A stretch of DNA of 64,000 nucleotides from Stenopsyche tienmushanensis (GCA_008973525.1 WACJ01000117.1:496001-560000), one strand, 5' to 3'. Shown: positions 1-12,302, counted from the first letter of the stretch. Numbers and translations: made by a program. The notes: generated by a model not told the origin, from the letters alone.

Positions 1-181
1 GCACAAAATATATATCGATATAAAATCGAAATCATTATTAATTGATAAATTTGGGCTAACGATCTATACAATCGTGCGATGTATGCGGGGAAGCTCTCCG
101 TCTCTGTCTCCCGAACTGCGCTACGTTCTCTCTCTGTCTCTGCCTGTTTTCGAGCTCAATGTTCAAAAGTGCTCTTTCTGA

Positions 182-1770
182 ATAGTGGAGGAAGGGGGGA
201 CCAAGCCCTGGGATAGTACTCCTTTAAGGGGCAAACCCCCCTCCTCTTCGGCTGCCACCCGGCTACTAAATAAGTATCGCACAAGAGTGGCAGCGATGTG
301 TCCCTTACGGGCTCTCCGTTTATCTCTTTCTGGATGTCATTCTACTGCTATTGTTCGTCGACTTGTACGTTCAGCATCCTCCTGCCGCATAACGCAAGTC
401 GTGTATTGAAGGTACCACGTTGCTAGAAGAGAGCGAGCTGATTCCCAGCTCCTCCCGTAGGATGTCCCTTTCAGTGGCGGCACTCCGGACCGGTCTCTTT
501 GCTTATTTTGTGTAGATAGCTACCAAAACAGCGGTGCTCGGTGAGGACCTGGGTCAAATGGTATCACAGTTGACCGTGCTTTGACCTAGGTTCGATATTA
601 GCTCGTGCGTCCACCGACTTTTAGCGGAGTTGTTCCATCGGGTTTGCCACTTCGCCATGGTGCTTTGCTTAGCGTTATTCTTGTCTTAACCTTTCTGTAT
701 TGCCTGTCTCTCGTAAGCGAGCAGGTCGATTGGTGATATGACAATCAGTGCCAGGACGGCGTCTTCCGACACTGCGATATGCAGCAGCCACTCTTATTGC
801 ACTCCTTCTCTGGACTCTGGCCATGTTGAGCCTGGCCCTTTCAATTTGTAGTGCCTCGGCCCATATCGGCGCGTCGTACAACGGTAACAAGTGCAATACC
901 TCGTTGTAGAGTCGCCTCCTGCTTGTTTTTGGGCCACCAATGTTGAGCATCAACCTGGCCGGATTCTCCGCGATGCTGGCCACCTTCGCTGCCGCCTTTT
1001 CCGTGTGGGTGACGAATCAGAGCTTGTCATCAATCTCCACCCCCAAATACCGAATGGATCTTGAGTATTTAATCTCGCAATCCCCGATCCTTAAGGGTGA
1101 GGGGCGCAAGCTTCCAGCGTCTTGTGAAAAACAGGGCCTCCGTTTTTTGAACAGCGAGTTTCAGACTAGCTCCTGTCAGCTACGTCCTGCGTGACTAGGG
1201 TGGCAGCGTCGTCAGCGAAGTCGACCATTTTGGCTCCAACCATTAACGGTATCCACAATAGTCCGTCGTACATTACGTTCCACATGGCGGGTCCGAGCAC
1301 CAAATCCTGTGGAACGCCTGCCGTCACTGGTTTTTCTCTTGTCTCTCCGTCGGTGTGTGCGTATATAAGAGTTCTCCTGTGCAGGTAGCTCTCTACCATT
1401 CTGGTGGGATGTCAATTTCTAAAATGTGAAACGGCCTACACGGAAGCCATACTGTTATGGGGGAGTCCCGTTTCAATGTGCTGCTAGCGTCGCTGGAGGA
1501 TAAGTCTTTCCAGCAGCTTCCCCAACCTTTCCAGCATGCAGAGCGACCTGTACGCCGACGGACATGGAGGTGCTTTCCCTTTGAGGATGAGAACCAGCTT
1601 CTGTCTTTTTCGTGGTGCTAGAAAGATCCCTTCCGCTAAGCAGGTATTGCATACTATCAGCAGGAGGTTCGGGTTGATATCAGCGACCAGGCCGATGACG
1701 ACGACGATGATCACGGATTCGAGGTTTCCTGGATTGCTCGGGAATGGATCGATCTTGTAGGGTTTCCCCC
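182..1770 (-). mobile_element. R1-clade non-LTR retrotransposon, 5'-truncated and decayed
   Basis: Minus-strand reading gives pieces of an R1-type reverse transcriptase in order: a segment near 1714-1484 with the K-R-Q-K-L-V-L and P-S-A-Y-R-S-L-C-M-L pattern, then 1415-1166 with a GVPQ-LVLGPAMWNVMYDGLL block and a FADD catalytic box, then 983-675 with the post-RT region. Frame changes and stops separate the pieces, so the ORF is dead. The 3' end lies near 182, where the sequence resembles the 3' region of the copy at 21945. Missing 5' sequence fits target-primed reverse transcription. Confidence 0.8.
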
Positions 1771-2029
1771 ATGGACCAATGTTGACGGAATCGCACAGCT
1801 ACTCTGTTTAATTGCGCTTTACTCTATTTTTACACCTAGAGTCAATGAAAGTAATCTGGCCACACCCAGATTTTTTTCATAGAATTTGTGTGAGAAATCA
1901 CGTTTTTCTTCATGTTCCGTAAAGGTATTCATAATATTTCTCATGTTGATCAGCATGTTTACCTATGTGGTAAGAAATTATTTCGCATCATGTTTGGAAA
2001 AAACTATATTTAATATGATATTTTACCTG

Positions 2030-2522
2030 TGCCGAAGAAAATGCGTTTGCACCGTATGTCTATGAAAACCAGATAGTGGGTCTGTGATTCGAGAAATGGA
2101 TATCCTTGTAAAGGTATCCTGTATACTGGAAAAGTAGAGGGAGGCCACAGAACAGTCAACAGGTGAAAAGATACTACTGGAATTAACTGGCAGGTACAAG
2201 GGAAGTGGGAGGATGATTATTGCTGACAACTATTTTACAACTTTCTATGGCGTGGAAAATCTTGAGCAGTCAGGGCTTGTTTTTGTTGAGACTATCCGTT
2301 GGAATAAAATAATTATTCTGAAAGAAATGTTGCCAAAGTGTCGTCGTTCAACATATTCATCCACGCTGAAAAATCAAAAGTTGTTATCCCATTATCAATT
2401 GTCTATTACGATATCGAAGGTATTGGAGAAGCCCAAAAGCCACAGTTAATGTTATTTTATAACAAGCACAAGAGAGGTGTTGACGTTATGGACCAGTTAG
2501 TAGAGCAAGCTAGTGCTGGTAA
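2030..2522 (+). pseudogene. piggyBac-like transposase fragment
   Basis: The plus strand encodes a D-N-Y-F-T-T block (2223 onward), an R-W-N-K segment, a K-S-K-V-V-I-P-L segment and then K-P-Q-L-M-L-F-Y-N-K-H-K-R-G-V-D-V-M-D-Q-L, the typical C-terminal GGVDxxDQM-type block of piggyBac transposases. At least one frame change occurs near 2340-2350, and no TTAA-flanked termini were recognised. It is an inactive remnant. Confidence 0.72.
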
Positions 2523-3763
2523 TCTAGGAGGATGGTGTCTCCAGTTTCGTTTTTGTTTGTAACAAATACAAAGCGCCAATTTGAATAAATATAAAAATAT
2601 TATTATATACATCGTCTTTCTCGCATGACGCATTAGACGCCACAAATCATTCCTCCGCATACCCAGTGTTAAATGTTTATCTATGGTATTAATCTCGAAT
2701 TCTGATAAGTGACTAATTCAGAGTTTTTAAAATGACTCACTTATAATAAAATTAACCATCATATCAAACAAATAGTGATAAAATCCGATAACAACAATTC
2801 CCACTGATGATATTTAATTCGATAGAAATACACAAATTCCTTCGATAATCCGGCGAAATGTTTGATATTTTGGCATAGAATATTGATTATGCGCTCGTTA
2901 AAGCGCATTTAAAAAGGCAACAGTTTCAGTCTTCGATAGATTCACTTCGGTGGTGTAAGGGTGAGCGTTTACAGATTTCAAACTTTTACATCTGTTATTC
3001 TCAAAAAATGTATAATACTTCATTAAACCATTAATTTACAAGTATTTATTGGATATCCTCAATTTTTACATGGTCAAAGCTTTCCCCTTCTAAAGCAAAT
3101 TATATTATGGCATTGTTCTTACGAATTAAATAGTTTCTAGATCCAGTGATTGAATTCCATGAATATAATTATATCACAAAAAAAGCAAAATTAAAATGCA
3201 TTTTGCTGCGGATGGCCTCACATGTGTCGGTTCGTTATTGGATCGCAAAGCATTCGATAGATGAAAAGATATGACGGCGGCCAAGACTGTAGGTCGACCA
3301 TACGCGACCGCATCGCAACTTTGCACACGCGTAGAAGAGCGCAAAAAGATCGTCGGGATATTTTATACCCCACGTTATAATACATTGCCGAGACATTTTT
3401 TTTATATAGTGAATTTTAGGTATTATAGTGTTGTTTCACTCGTGCGCATAACCATTGCTTGTGGTTTTATTGCCATCATCATATTAGTTTGCTTTTGCAG
3501 CTCACAGTGAAACATCGACGTGCCGAAATTAGCCACGTGGGACTCCAACACGGAAGGTTGAAACCATTATGTCTTCATTATCAGTCACATTGCTATCATT
3601 TATTGCATAAAATATTTTTTTGGTAATATCCATCCAACTAGTTGATTGCTTCAGCCGTGAATCGGTCGCTTGACTCGCCGTATGACCTGCCCGTTGCGAA
3701 CAATTACACTAGTCAGCCTCATTGGTTTTTTAATGTGCAGTTGTTTAATGAACTTTTTTTCAG
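2523..3763. other. Intergenic, no gene recognised
   Basis: AT-rich sequence with no coding segment I can support. It lies just upstream of RING-a, so the promoter and 5' untranslated exon of that gene are expected here or nearby. A TTTAAAA run at 2908 and TCAGTC at 2926 are only 20 bp apart, too close for a confident core promoter. Confidence 0.4.
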
Positions 3764-3788
3764 AATATAACTCGAAAATTCCTCAAAA

Positions 3789-6700
3789 ATGGGACAAAAG
3801 TTCACGACCCGTTTGAAATCGCCTGATGTTTGCTCGATATGCTTGGGGAAGTACAAAACGAAATCATCCCTGGGAACCTGCGGGCACAATTTTTGTTTTG
3901 ACTGTATTCAGAAATGGAGTCAGGCGAGTTCCAAAAAATGTTATATTATAGATTTAAGTTTTAAATATAGTACTGTATTTATACGCAGTGGTTTAATTTA
4001 GCGGTTAACTCAACGTTCTAATCTATAAATGTGGTTAGCGTCAAAAACCACATTTTTGAGAACGAAACCACGTCAAAGTGGTTGGTAATGATCTAATAAG
4101 TACTTAAATATTTTAATATGATTTTTATGTATTTTAAGCAATGATTCTGCCATGTTTAAAAAATCCCTTTTAAATAATTTCATCCTTATTTAACCGCATG
4201 TGGAAGGCAATGGGAAAACTACCACATCCCACATGCAACCATCTTTTATCCCTAAAAATACCCCATGTGGAGATTACATTTTTCCCAATAACGGATTTAG
4301 CACTAGAGAGACCTTTAGTGCAAGTTCGAGGCCCCCTGAACTTATTTGGTTTTTCAGCTTGGGACAAATTCTGACATTTGGCCCTCGATATCCGCGGCTT
4401 TCCTATTAAAAGCCAAGTTTTTACCGGATAAAATGAAACTATGTATTTCAAAAGATGAACATATTCTTTGAGCAATTTCTTAGATCACTCAAAATACGCG
4501 GTGGGATTTTTGTACATTTTGACATTGTAAAAAATTACGATGTTGCAAATATTAAGACGTGTATTATAAGTGCAAACTATGCAAAATAAAGTATTTTTTA
4601 AAAAACAACGACAATGAAATGCGTGCGCGAGCTATCAGAAATGGCAGGCCTTCGCAAATCGCATATTGGCTAAGAATTTAGACATGATAAAGCTGTGCAC
4701 AAGAATTTTGCATCAATTCAGGATGAAACATGTATCCATCATTTCACATGTGAGATAAAGGAACATGGCGATCTTCTGAGGGAGCTTCGATGATCATACA
4801 GATCATAGAAAATGGCCCTAAAAGAGAACGGAGTGGCCACAAGATCTGTGTGTCTAACCGGTCCGCTTTTCGGACCGCTGATATGACGAATGAGCGCCTC
4901 GCGATCGGACACAATATCTGAACATGTCTATAGAACGATTACGAACTTTCATTACAAATTTTTACAATCGGTAGAAAGTATTGTTCTTTATTCGGGCTAG
5001 ATCGGCCCAATGTTAAGAAAAGAAGGATTAAACAACTTAGTACAATATATTATAAAAACAGACAGAGTCAATCAGTATTGATTCATATAAATAGAATGAT
5101 CAAGTAAAATAAGAACCATGTACAACTTTCGACCGAGTCGGTATTCTGCGTTTTGCGCCCCAAGCCCAATTGCGTCCGTAGTGGGTGCCTGTCTTGCCGC
5201 CCTCTTGTTGCAGGCCTGCTGAATCTAATATGGCACGAGAGATTTTTAGACAATTTTCCAATTAAAATATTGAACGAGTAGGCTAATTCTAATCCGATAA
5301 AATACATTTGAATTATGCTAATTATTTATAATTGTATTTTTATGCATATTTTCAGAACAATGCAACCTGTCCGCTTTGCAAAAAGAAATTCAAACAAATC
5401 ATCTACAATGTAGAACCAAAGACATCTAATCAAAGCGATTCCTCAGATGAGTAAGATTATATGTTCTCTTATTAAATTTATTGAATAAGCCTAATATTAA
5501 GCCTTATATTCTTATCATTTTTGTTTAACACAGTACGGCCGCGTACACGTTTATGCGTCATAAATACATAAGACATTGTTGCTTTGGTTTTAGCGATTAT
5601 TTTGATGAGCCCACCTCCGCGTTTCCAGAAGTACTGTGGGGATATGATGATTTCGAGAGGTATTATATTTTTATATATCGGACGAAGTAGGATACATACT
5701 AGTTAAATTATAGCCCAAAATCAAATTTCATAGTCCATGTTTCATCCACATAAGCCGCACATTCAAGATGATGGTGATAGAGATATTTTTCTTTGTGTGG
5801 TGCTTGTTCAAATACAAAGCCACGATGTTGATGTCGCCCGCATAGGCTAGATGAAATGCATCATCTGCCCAGGGATCATTCCGATTTATTGTGCTTTTTA
5901 AGCTATTTTGAGCAACAAAAAATAAGGACTTATCTAGCTCCCGTCATCACCTGGAAAGCTTCCAACGATTCGCCATCACAACACATTCTTAAAACATCCT
6001 ACATTCCAAACAATATGATACCACTTATCCCTCATCAAGTTTTCCTCTTCATGATTATGTGAGCATCATCGCTCACATCTTCTAAGGACCAAATTTAGGA
6101 TTTTTCATGCAATTGCTTGTCAACTGCACATCTGCAGATCTCCTAAGATGTTTACAGGATATCAATTCATAGTTTTGCTTCAGCGAGTCATGGCATTCAG
6201 TAAACATGATAAACATGACCATTGTTACATATGGATATTAATCTACATCATCATAGTGCCGCCACACAATCTCGTCTATATCACACATTCACCTCCTTGT
6301 GCGCTCGATATTGAAGGCAGCATGACCACTGAGTTTTATTTGAGAACGCTCACCCAGCGGGCCATCAGGATGAGCGTATCGAAGAGCGAGAAGTTTTATT
6401 CGAAAGACAGTGACAGCTAGTGACGGATGTGCTTCATTCGGATTATTCATAATTCATTCACTTGTCATCATATTTTATAGTTTTTTGGGTACTAATTTGA
6501 CAATTGTCATCAACGAGTATTAATTTGTTGACATTGTATTGAAATCAGTGTATATAAATCAATTTGAAGAAAAAAATGTGATTATTGGAAAATATAAGTC
6601 ATTTTTTAAATGTTTCAGAGGTGGGGATTATAACGGTTTCTCTTGCGTCATGATTGAACCAGTAGAATCAAGACGTTCGACTCCGTCCTTGTCAACGTTG

Positions 6701-9027
6701 TTCGAAATTGAAAGAGAGTCTACTTCACCTCTCGTTCGAGAAAAATGTGATAGCAGGTTATTGTTTAGTTTATTACTATTGTTCTCATAAGTAAGGTTAA
6801 ATATATTCGAAAATGTACAACTCATATTTGCTGAGATAATTTTTTGTTTCGAAATTGGCACACCTGGCGTGTCGGCCATTTTGTTCAGTCACTGTAAATT
6901 CTTCCGATGGAGAGGTCGTCGCAGATCAGAAGTCGCGCCTCAGGAGTTCTTGTAATCCGATTTTCTGGATGATCTAATATAGCTACGGGTTTGCTAATGT
7001 TTTCCCCATTAAACATATATACACCTCTCTTTTATCAAACCATTTTATCGCTAAGAAACTCTTTAAATGTAAGAACTTCACATATCCTCGTTTCTGCTTT
7101 ATTTTGGAAAATTTGCAAAGTTTTTTCATATGTTTAGTAAATTCAGATCAAACATAAATTTCATACTTCTTATTTGAATACAACCGTTTAGCTGCTAGCT
7201 AAATATATTATTATTGATTAATAACTCTATTATTAATTTAACCCTTCAGCCCGGTTTACAGCGTGGCCTTAAATAGTGGTTTTTGAATTAGCACGACCAT
7301 TGTTTGTGTGGGGAATTGGTTTTGCGAAACGTTTGACGGATGCACCATGTTGGCGCATATTGGTCTATTGAGTGACGGAGAGACAGCCGGTCTTTGAGGC
7401 GAGAGTGAGCGCGCGTGCGTGTGTGTGCGACCAATCATCCGCTTGGAGTTTCACTTTTCGTCTCGTTCCAGTCCAATTTGCCCTACCACGCCTTTATAAG
7501 TCTCACTTCAATAATACGTTCTGTTTTGTTTCAGTAGTGGGGGCTCATCATTAGCATTGAAATATCCAGAGATTCGGCGAAGGTACACTTTTTAGAAGGT
7601 TTTCTTTCAGTGTGTGCCATTAAGTATTCATCACAATTTTTTTTGTAGCTCTATCTACATTGCTTTGCATAATTTTGATGGGACGGATCAAGAAGAAATG
7701 AAGTTTAATAAAGACGATCGACTTGAAATCATCAACAAAAATGATGGTGCTTGGTGGTTTGCCCGGAATAAAGCAACTAACGAGACTGGCTTGATTCCCA
7801 GCAATTATATTACTAAAGTTCAATCAGAAGGTCCTATCGAAGTTGAGCCATGGTATTTTGGAACTGAAAGTCGAGCGAATGCTGAAGCATTGTTGATGAT
7901 GCCAATAAACACCATAGGCTCCTACTTAATAAGGAAATCTGAATCATCCAAGAGCAGTTATTCATTGTCTGTTCGTGATCAAAACAACAGTCAGACACTA
8001 TCGAATCGTTCATAGTAGTGATAACTTATATTCTATTACTTCAAATTTAAATTTTGGAACCCTCCTACAGCTCATCGAATACTACAAGTGCGACAAAAAT
8101 ATTTTAAATATGTGCACACCTTGCGTCAAAATAGAAGACATGGAAGAAGGCTATCTGCTGAAATATAACTATAATTTTTCTAATATTTCTAGATCAGAAT
8201 TTCAATTTAAGCATTTATTAGGAAATGGGAAATTCGGACAAGTCTGGCAAACCCTTTGGAAGGGCACAACTCCATTCGCAGTCAAAACCCTCAAGCAAAG
8301 AAATTCTAAACCAGCAAGCATGAAAAGGGATTTATTGGGCTGGGCGAAACACACCATGAAAATAGATCATCCAAGAATCGTAAAACTGTACAATGTCTGT
8401 ACTACAAGTGAGCCTTTTTACATCATAACAGAATTTATGGAGAAAGGATCGCTTTTAAGATATCTTCAGCTCCAAGAAGCGATCTTGGAGGCGAACAAGC
8501 AAATTTATTTTTCGATTCAGATCGCTTCAGGAATGGCATATTTAGAATCGCAGAAGATTGTTCATATGGATCTTGCTGCCAAAAACGTCCTATTGGGAAA
8601 GAACTTCGAAGCGAAAATATGCGATCACGGCCTGCTGAATTACCATTTCGACGACATCTTCAACGACAATGAAACTAACGTCAGATGGCTGGCCCCGGAA
8701 GCTGCTCGAAATGGCTTGTTCTCGTCAAAATCGGACGTTTGGTCTTTTGGAATCGTAATGATGGAAATTGCCACCAACGGAAAAGATCCATATGAAGATA
8801 TCGATCGCGATGATATTTTGGACAAGATAGACGCTGGATACAGAATGCCGTGTATTCCAGATTGCCCGCCCGATTCCTACAAAATTATGCTCAAATGCTG
8901 GGAAGCTGAATCAGTAAAGCGACCTGACTTCAAAGATGTTCTTCGCAGTCTTCTGGTTATGGATAGGGAAGAAACACGCAGCACACTGTCTCTACAAAAT
9001 ATTCAACCGATTGACTGCCTCGTATGA
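3789..9027 (+). CDS. RING-a: RING finger exons spliced in phase to SH3-SH2-tyrosine kinase (candidate fusion gene)
   Basis: Six-exon model: 3789-3923, 5356-5450, 5594-5659, 6619-6756, 7535-7582 and 7649-9027. Exons 1-2 form a C3HC4 RING (C-S-I-C, then C-G-H-N-F-C-F-D-C near residues 14-40, W at 43, C-P-L-C in exon 2), closest by eye to TOPORS-type E3 ligase RINGs. A 3' splice site at 3763 precedes the 5' UTR and ATG. Intron 1 uses a GC donor (CAG|GCGAGT) and is phase 0. The next four introns are phase 2, with exons of 66, 138 and 48 bp, all multiples of three. The last exon begins after a T-rich stretch and TAG and reads straight into SH3. One frameshift at the AAAA at 7981-7984 breaks the frame inside SH2; without one A the model is about 619 aa. 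The exon phases are seen directly. That one transcript joins all six exons is inference; the alternative is two adjacent genes. Confidence 0.6.
4675..5220 (+). repeat. Dispersed repeat family X copy, with mariner scrap, in RING-a intron 1
   Basis: At 4840-4950 the sequence holds GTGGCCACAAG followed by the inverted repeat GGTCCGCTTTTCGGACCG. About 170 bp further is a block around 5090-5215 containing GTCGGTATTCTGCG and TTTTGCGCCCCAA. The same blocks in the same order recur near 31090-31490. The first block alone recurs at 10200-10440, 13330-13560 and 59520-59720, and inverted at 38930-39060. The stretch 4675-4740 also resembles the mariner remnant at 59130-59290. The family is unclassified. 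Confidence 0.6.
6868..6940 (-). repeat. Dispersed repeat, inverted copy of 33180-33245
   Basis: The segment containing GTCGGCCATTTTGTTCAGTC and CTGTAAATTCTTCCGAT is the reverse complement of sequence near 33180-33245. It lies in intron 4 of RING-a, between the microexons at 6619 and 7535. Confidence 0.5.
7270..7366 (+). repeat. Short dispersed repeat containing CACCATGTTGGCGCATATTGG
   Basis: This block recurs at 24873-24962 in the same orientation and near 17590-17650 inverted. At 24955 the copy is interrupted by a hAT MITE, so this copy serves as an uninterrupted reference for that insertion site. The element family is unknown. Confidence 0.55.
7649..9027 (+). CDS. SH3-SH2-kinase exon, divergent Src family, one frameshift
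   Basis: Large exon, terminal in RING-a. SH3 starts at S-I-Y-I-A-L-H-N-F-D with the W-W pair and P-S-N-Y. SH2 has W-Y-F-G and G-S-Y-L-I-R-K-S, keeping the phosphotyrosine-binding Arg. Just after Y-S-L-S-V-R-D the frame shifts by one base and continues as V-R-H-Y-R-I to the stop at 9027. The kinase domain has G-N-G-K-F-G-Q-V and F-A-V-K (Lys kept), V-H-M-D-L-A-A-K-N (HRD to HMD), C-D-H-G (DFG to DHG), A-P-E-A-A and S-D-V-W-S-F-G. By alignment to Src, the helix-C Glu is Trp, the activation-loop Tyr is missing in a loop three residues shorter, and no C-terminal inhibitory Tyr motif is seen. It may be a pseudokinase or atypical kinase. It has no internal intron, which fits a retrocopy or an intron-poor Src gene. 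The only in-frame Met near its start is inside SH3, so an upstream coding exon is needed. Confidence 0.8.
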
Positions 9028-9116
9028 AAAACGGAAGCTGCCCCCACAGGCCATGATATTTTGAATATGATTTTTAAAAAATAGTTGACGATTTATTATA
9101 CTTGGAATTCATACAA

Positions 9117-9122
9117 AATAAA
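9117..9122 (+). terminator. Polyadenylation signal AATAAA after the kinase exon
   Basis: AATAAA lies 90 bp past the kinase stop codon, the first canonical signal downstream. It is the likely 3' end signal for RING-a or the kinase transcript. No transcript evidence was available. Confidence 0.4.
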
Positions 9123-10999
9123 ATACGTAAACAATACACTGCCAAAACGAAAGGTATTCATTTTTGTTGTAGAAACGTATAGCCTGTGGGGAAGGGCCCT
9201 TGCCCGCGTCTATAGACGCTCGTGGCAATTGACCGATCAAATGTTTATTTGGCTTCTACGATTCAAAAGTGATATTGGGTGCAACCTAAATATGTTTTAA
9301 TATTTAATTGTTTCACCCTATATTTAAGTGTCTTATAATGTACCTTTTATGTTAATAGTCTTAAGTTGAATTACGATCATGTGAGACCAAGCGTGTCAAT
9401 CAATTGTATAAATTTGCGCTCAATACACACATTTGTCAATTGAAAAAAAAGTTTAATTTGTTAATATCGAAATAGCATTGGAGAAAAACTTCCTCATGGG
9501 AACACATGGGACTGTGTTGTACTGTTTTTTTTAAATAAATGTATTTTGTTGAAATCTTCTTGATTGCCTTTGATAACAAAAAAATTATTACATTCCACAA
9601 AATTATTTAACAAGTCCCTTCCTATTTATATAAGTTTCAATTTATAGAAATATTAGATTAGAATCGATTTTTCAATATTAGAAATTATGTCAAAAGACTA
9701 CTACTGCTTTCACTAACCGTCACAAACACATAGGAAGGCAAAGCTGTTGTAGAGTGGAAATATTGTAAAAATATCGTGTGAGCCATGTCCCTAGTCAAAG
9801 AAATTCAGTGGTGTCAGATCTGGAGAATTAAATCACCATAACCATAAAAACTATTTTCTTAGCCATGACCCTGCCAAACTGGTACCTCTTCAAGTTTAAC
9901 TACTTTTTGTATAGTTTGTATGACATGTATCATATTGTTGGAAAGGGTGTAATCTAAAAAAATATTTAAATCTAAACTAAGCTCAAAATAGTTGTTAGTT
10001 TTTTGTTTAATGAATTAGGAAGTTGATATTCTTGGAAGCTTTGGAAGCTCAGATGTAATTTTCTTTAAGCAAATTGTATAAAATAATGATTTATTTAGAT
10101 CAAAAATATATTGCAAAATACAAAAACAGTAATTTCGTGCTATTACGACACATGAAAAAGTTATGACGATGTAAAAGTGAAATTTTGGGTAATTTAAAAA
10201 AAAATTGTCGGTCCATGTGCAAAACCCTCTGTATATTGTATGGGGATTTCCCCAAAACTCTTACGGAAAGGTCCTAATATTGCAGGGAGGGGCCACAAGG
10301 TTATCGTGTCCAACCGGTCCGAATCTCGGACCACTGACGCATCGAAAAAGCGTCTTGTAATCAGACGCCATGCCCGAAAATGTCCACAGGACATGGTCTG
10401 CGTCCAGCTGGGAACTGGAACCCAGTGACATCTCAGACAGTCGATCTTAGACGACCGCTCCTTTGACGTGATGACGGAGGTCAATATCAGATTATCAGTG
10501 GGATTTCATATGATCTTTATTGTTTCCTGTCCTAATTAGGATGTTTTCTATTTTTTATCCATAGTTTCTTTTTTTAATGAGTTTTTAGATAAGATAATAT
10601 TTTTCAAAGAGAGTCGAAATTATCATTAATTTCAGATGATATACGTGATTCATAGACATCTCAGCCCATAATTATCGTTTCGATATAAACTTATTTTAGA
10701 CACAGGAAATCAAGATATATCTGTCTAAAGATGATCGATCTATTGATTTTCCAAATTTGTTACCACATTTTTTTTACATAATATCGATTTGAACCCGAAC
10801 CTTTATATTAATCGAAAACTCTTGTTCTTAAAATTGAAATCGTAACGAATAGAAAGCGATTTGTGACACGGACACTGGTGGCTTCCAGAGTGACATTTTT
10901 GGTGCTTATAATAGATGTGTAGTGGGTTACTTATATCTATTATATGATCATAATAAAAGTAATGCTAGAAATTTAAAATACATTTGGAAATCCTTTAGA
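9123..10999. repeat. Intergenic; unclassified repeat family Y
   Basis: No gene recognised. The stretch about 9785-10440 shares several blocks with 13330-14345: a segment with AAAGAAATYCAGTGGTGTCAG, one with TATTTTCTTAGYCMTRACCC, and one ending GTCCATGTGCAAAA. The order differs between the copies. This points to an interspersed repeat with rearranged copies; its class is not evident. Confidence 0.45.
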
Positions 11000-11569
11000 A
11001 TGAAATATAAAATGCAGTTAAAAATGATGCAGTTGCTACGGATAAATTTCCAATGTACAAATATCTGAAAAAGTTCACGTTGAATGAGAATAGGGCTTGC
11101 TTCGTAATCATTTTTCTAAAGCCTTTGTTTAATTTCATTATAATCTTCTCGAGAAGATTATGATAAATCGTCAGATGTGAAATTATAAAATTATCTTATC
11201 ACGTTTCGGATGATCGTAATGTTAACATGCTGACTTATTTTCTGATAAGAGATCATATAATATAATTGTGAATAACACAGTTTTTAATTAATAATTCTAA
11301 ATCTTGATTTTCATGGCTAATCTTGATATTAAATCAAGTTTTAATATGTAATATAAATGGTTCAAGTCAACGTTACTATTCATAAGTTTTTATGTACGCG
11401 TTCTTATCTGCGCAAGGGCAGGGCTACCACTTTGCTTTATGATATTTAAATGTCGATTTTGCTTATCAACTTTAATAGGGTAATACATATTTATTTATTT
11501 AAAAAATTGAAAACAGCCTATTTAGGGTTGCCTAAATATGAATTCGATCCGCCTCTCCGAGCGCTCCGA

Positions 11570-12302
11570 GTCACCACAGCATACAGATCAGTATCTGAAG
11601 AAGCGGTGCTCGTGATCGCTGGAATCCCCCCGCTAGACCTCCAAGCAAAAAAGGGCCATGGACTTCGAATATCCCAAAAACCACAACGAGCATGACCAGA
11701 AACTGAAGGAAACCTGGCAGCGGAGATGGGATCAGTCCAGTAAGGGAAGATGGACTCACCGACTTATCCCGGTCGTAAGTCGGCGGAGGGCCCGAAAACA
11801 CGGTGAAAAGACCTACCGCTTGACTCAGGTGCTCACTAGGCATGGATGTTTCGGTGCGTACCTGAAGCGGATTGGCAAGAAAGCAGCCGCGGCGTGCCAC
11901 CACTTCGAAGCGGAGATCGACGATGCCGAACACACCATCATTGACTGTGAGGCTTGGACACCCCAGAGAAACACGCTGAAACAAGCACTCGTGGTAGCCG
12001 AGCTCAACCTTGACAACATAGTCCACAGCATGATGGCAAGCAAGATGAATTGGAGTCTTTGGCGGGATTACGTTAAAGAAACTCTGAGCGCCAAAGAGGG
12101 TAGTGAGAGAGAGAGGTGCAGAGCGGCTTTCCAACACTAGAATAGGGCCAATTACTTGAGGCCAGACTACCTGTCCTCCTGAAGCAATGTGGAAAACACT
12201 ACCATGGGGAAAGACAAGGAAAGGGTTTAGTCAGTAAGAATCTGACACAACCTTGGGATCAAACCCAGGGTGTCTTATGCAAGATTACCCTCCCACAGAT
12301 TT
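11570..12302 (+). mobile_element. R1-clade LINE, 3' part with C-terminal Cys/His region
   Basis: An open frame 11658-12140 encodes the R1 C-terminal region with H-G-C-F-G-A-Y-L, A-C-H-H-F and D-D-A-E-H-T-I-I-D-C-E-A-W, followed by a stop, a 3' UTR (CCTGAAGCAATGTGGAAAAC) and a short T-rich end near 12300. A frame change precedes 11658. The same 3' UTR is found at 56376-56524 and, inverted, inside 43996-44450. Confidence 0.8.

Noticed and set aside
5535..5659. Longer version of RING-a exon 3, starting after CACAG at 5534
   Set aside because: Open and in phase, but the shorter exon at 5594 has a normal T-rich acceptor and the size typical of the family. Kept only as a possible alternative.
11571..12137. 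Minus-strand 188-codon frame opposite the R1 C-terminal region
   Set aside because: It is the antisense shadow of a recognisable R1 coding segment.
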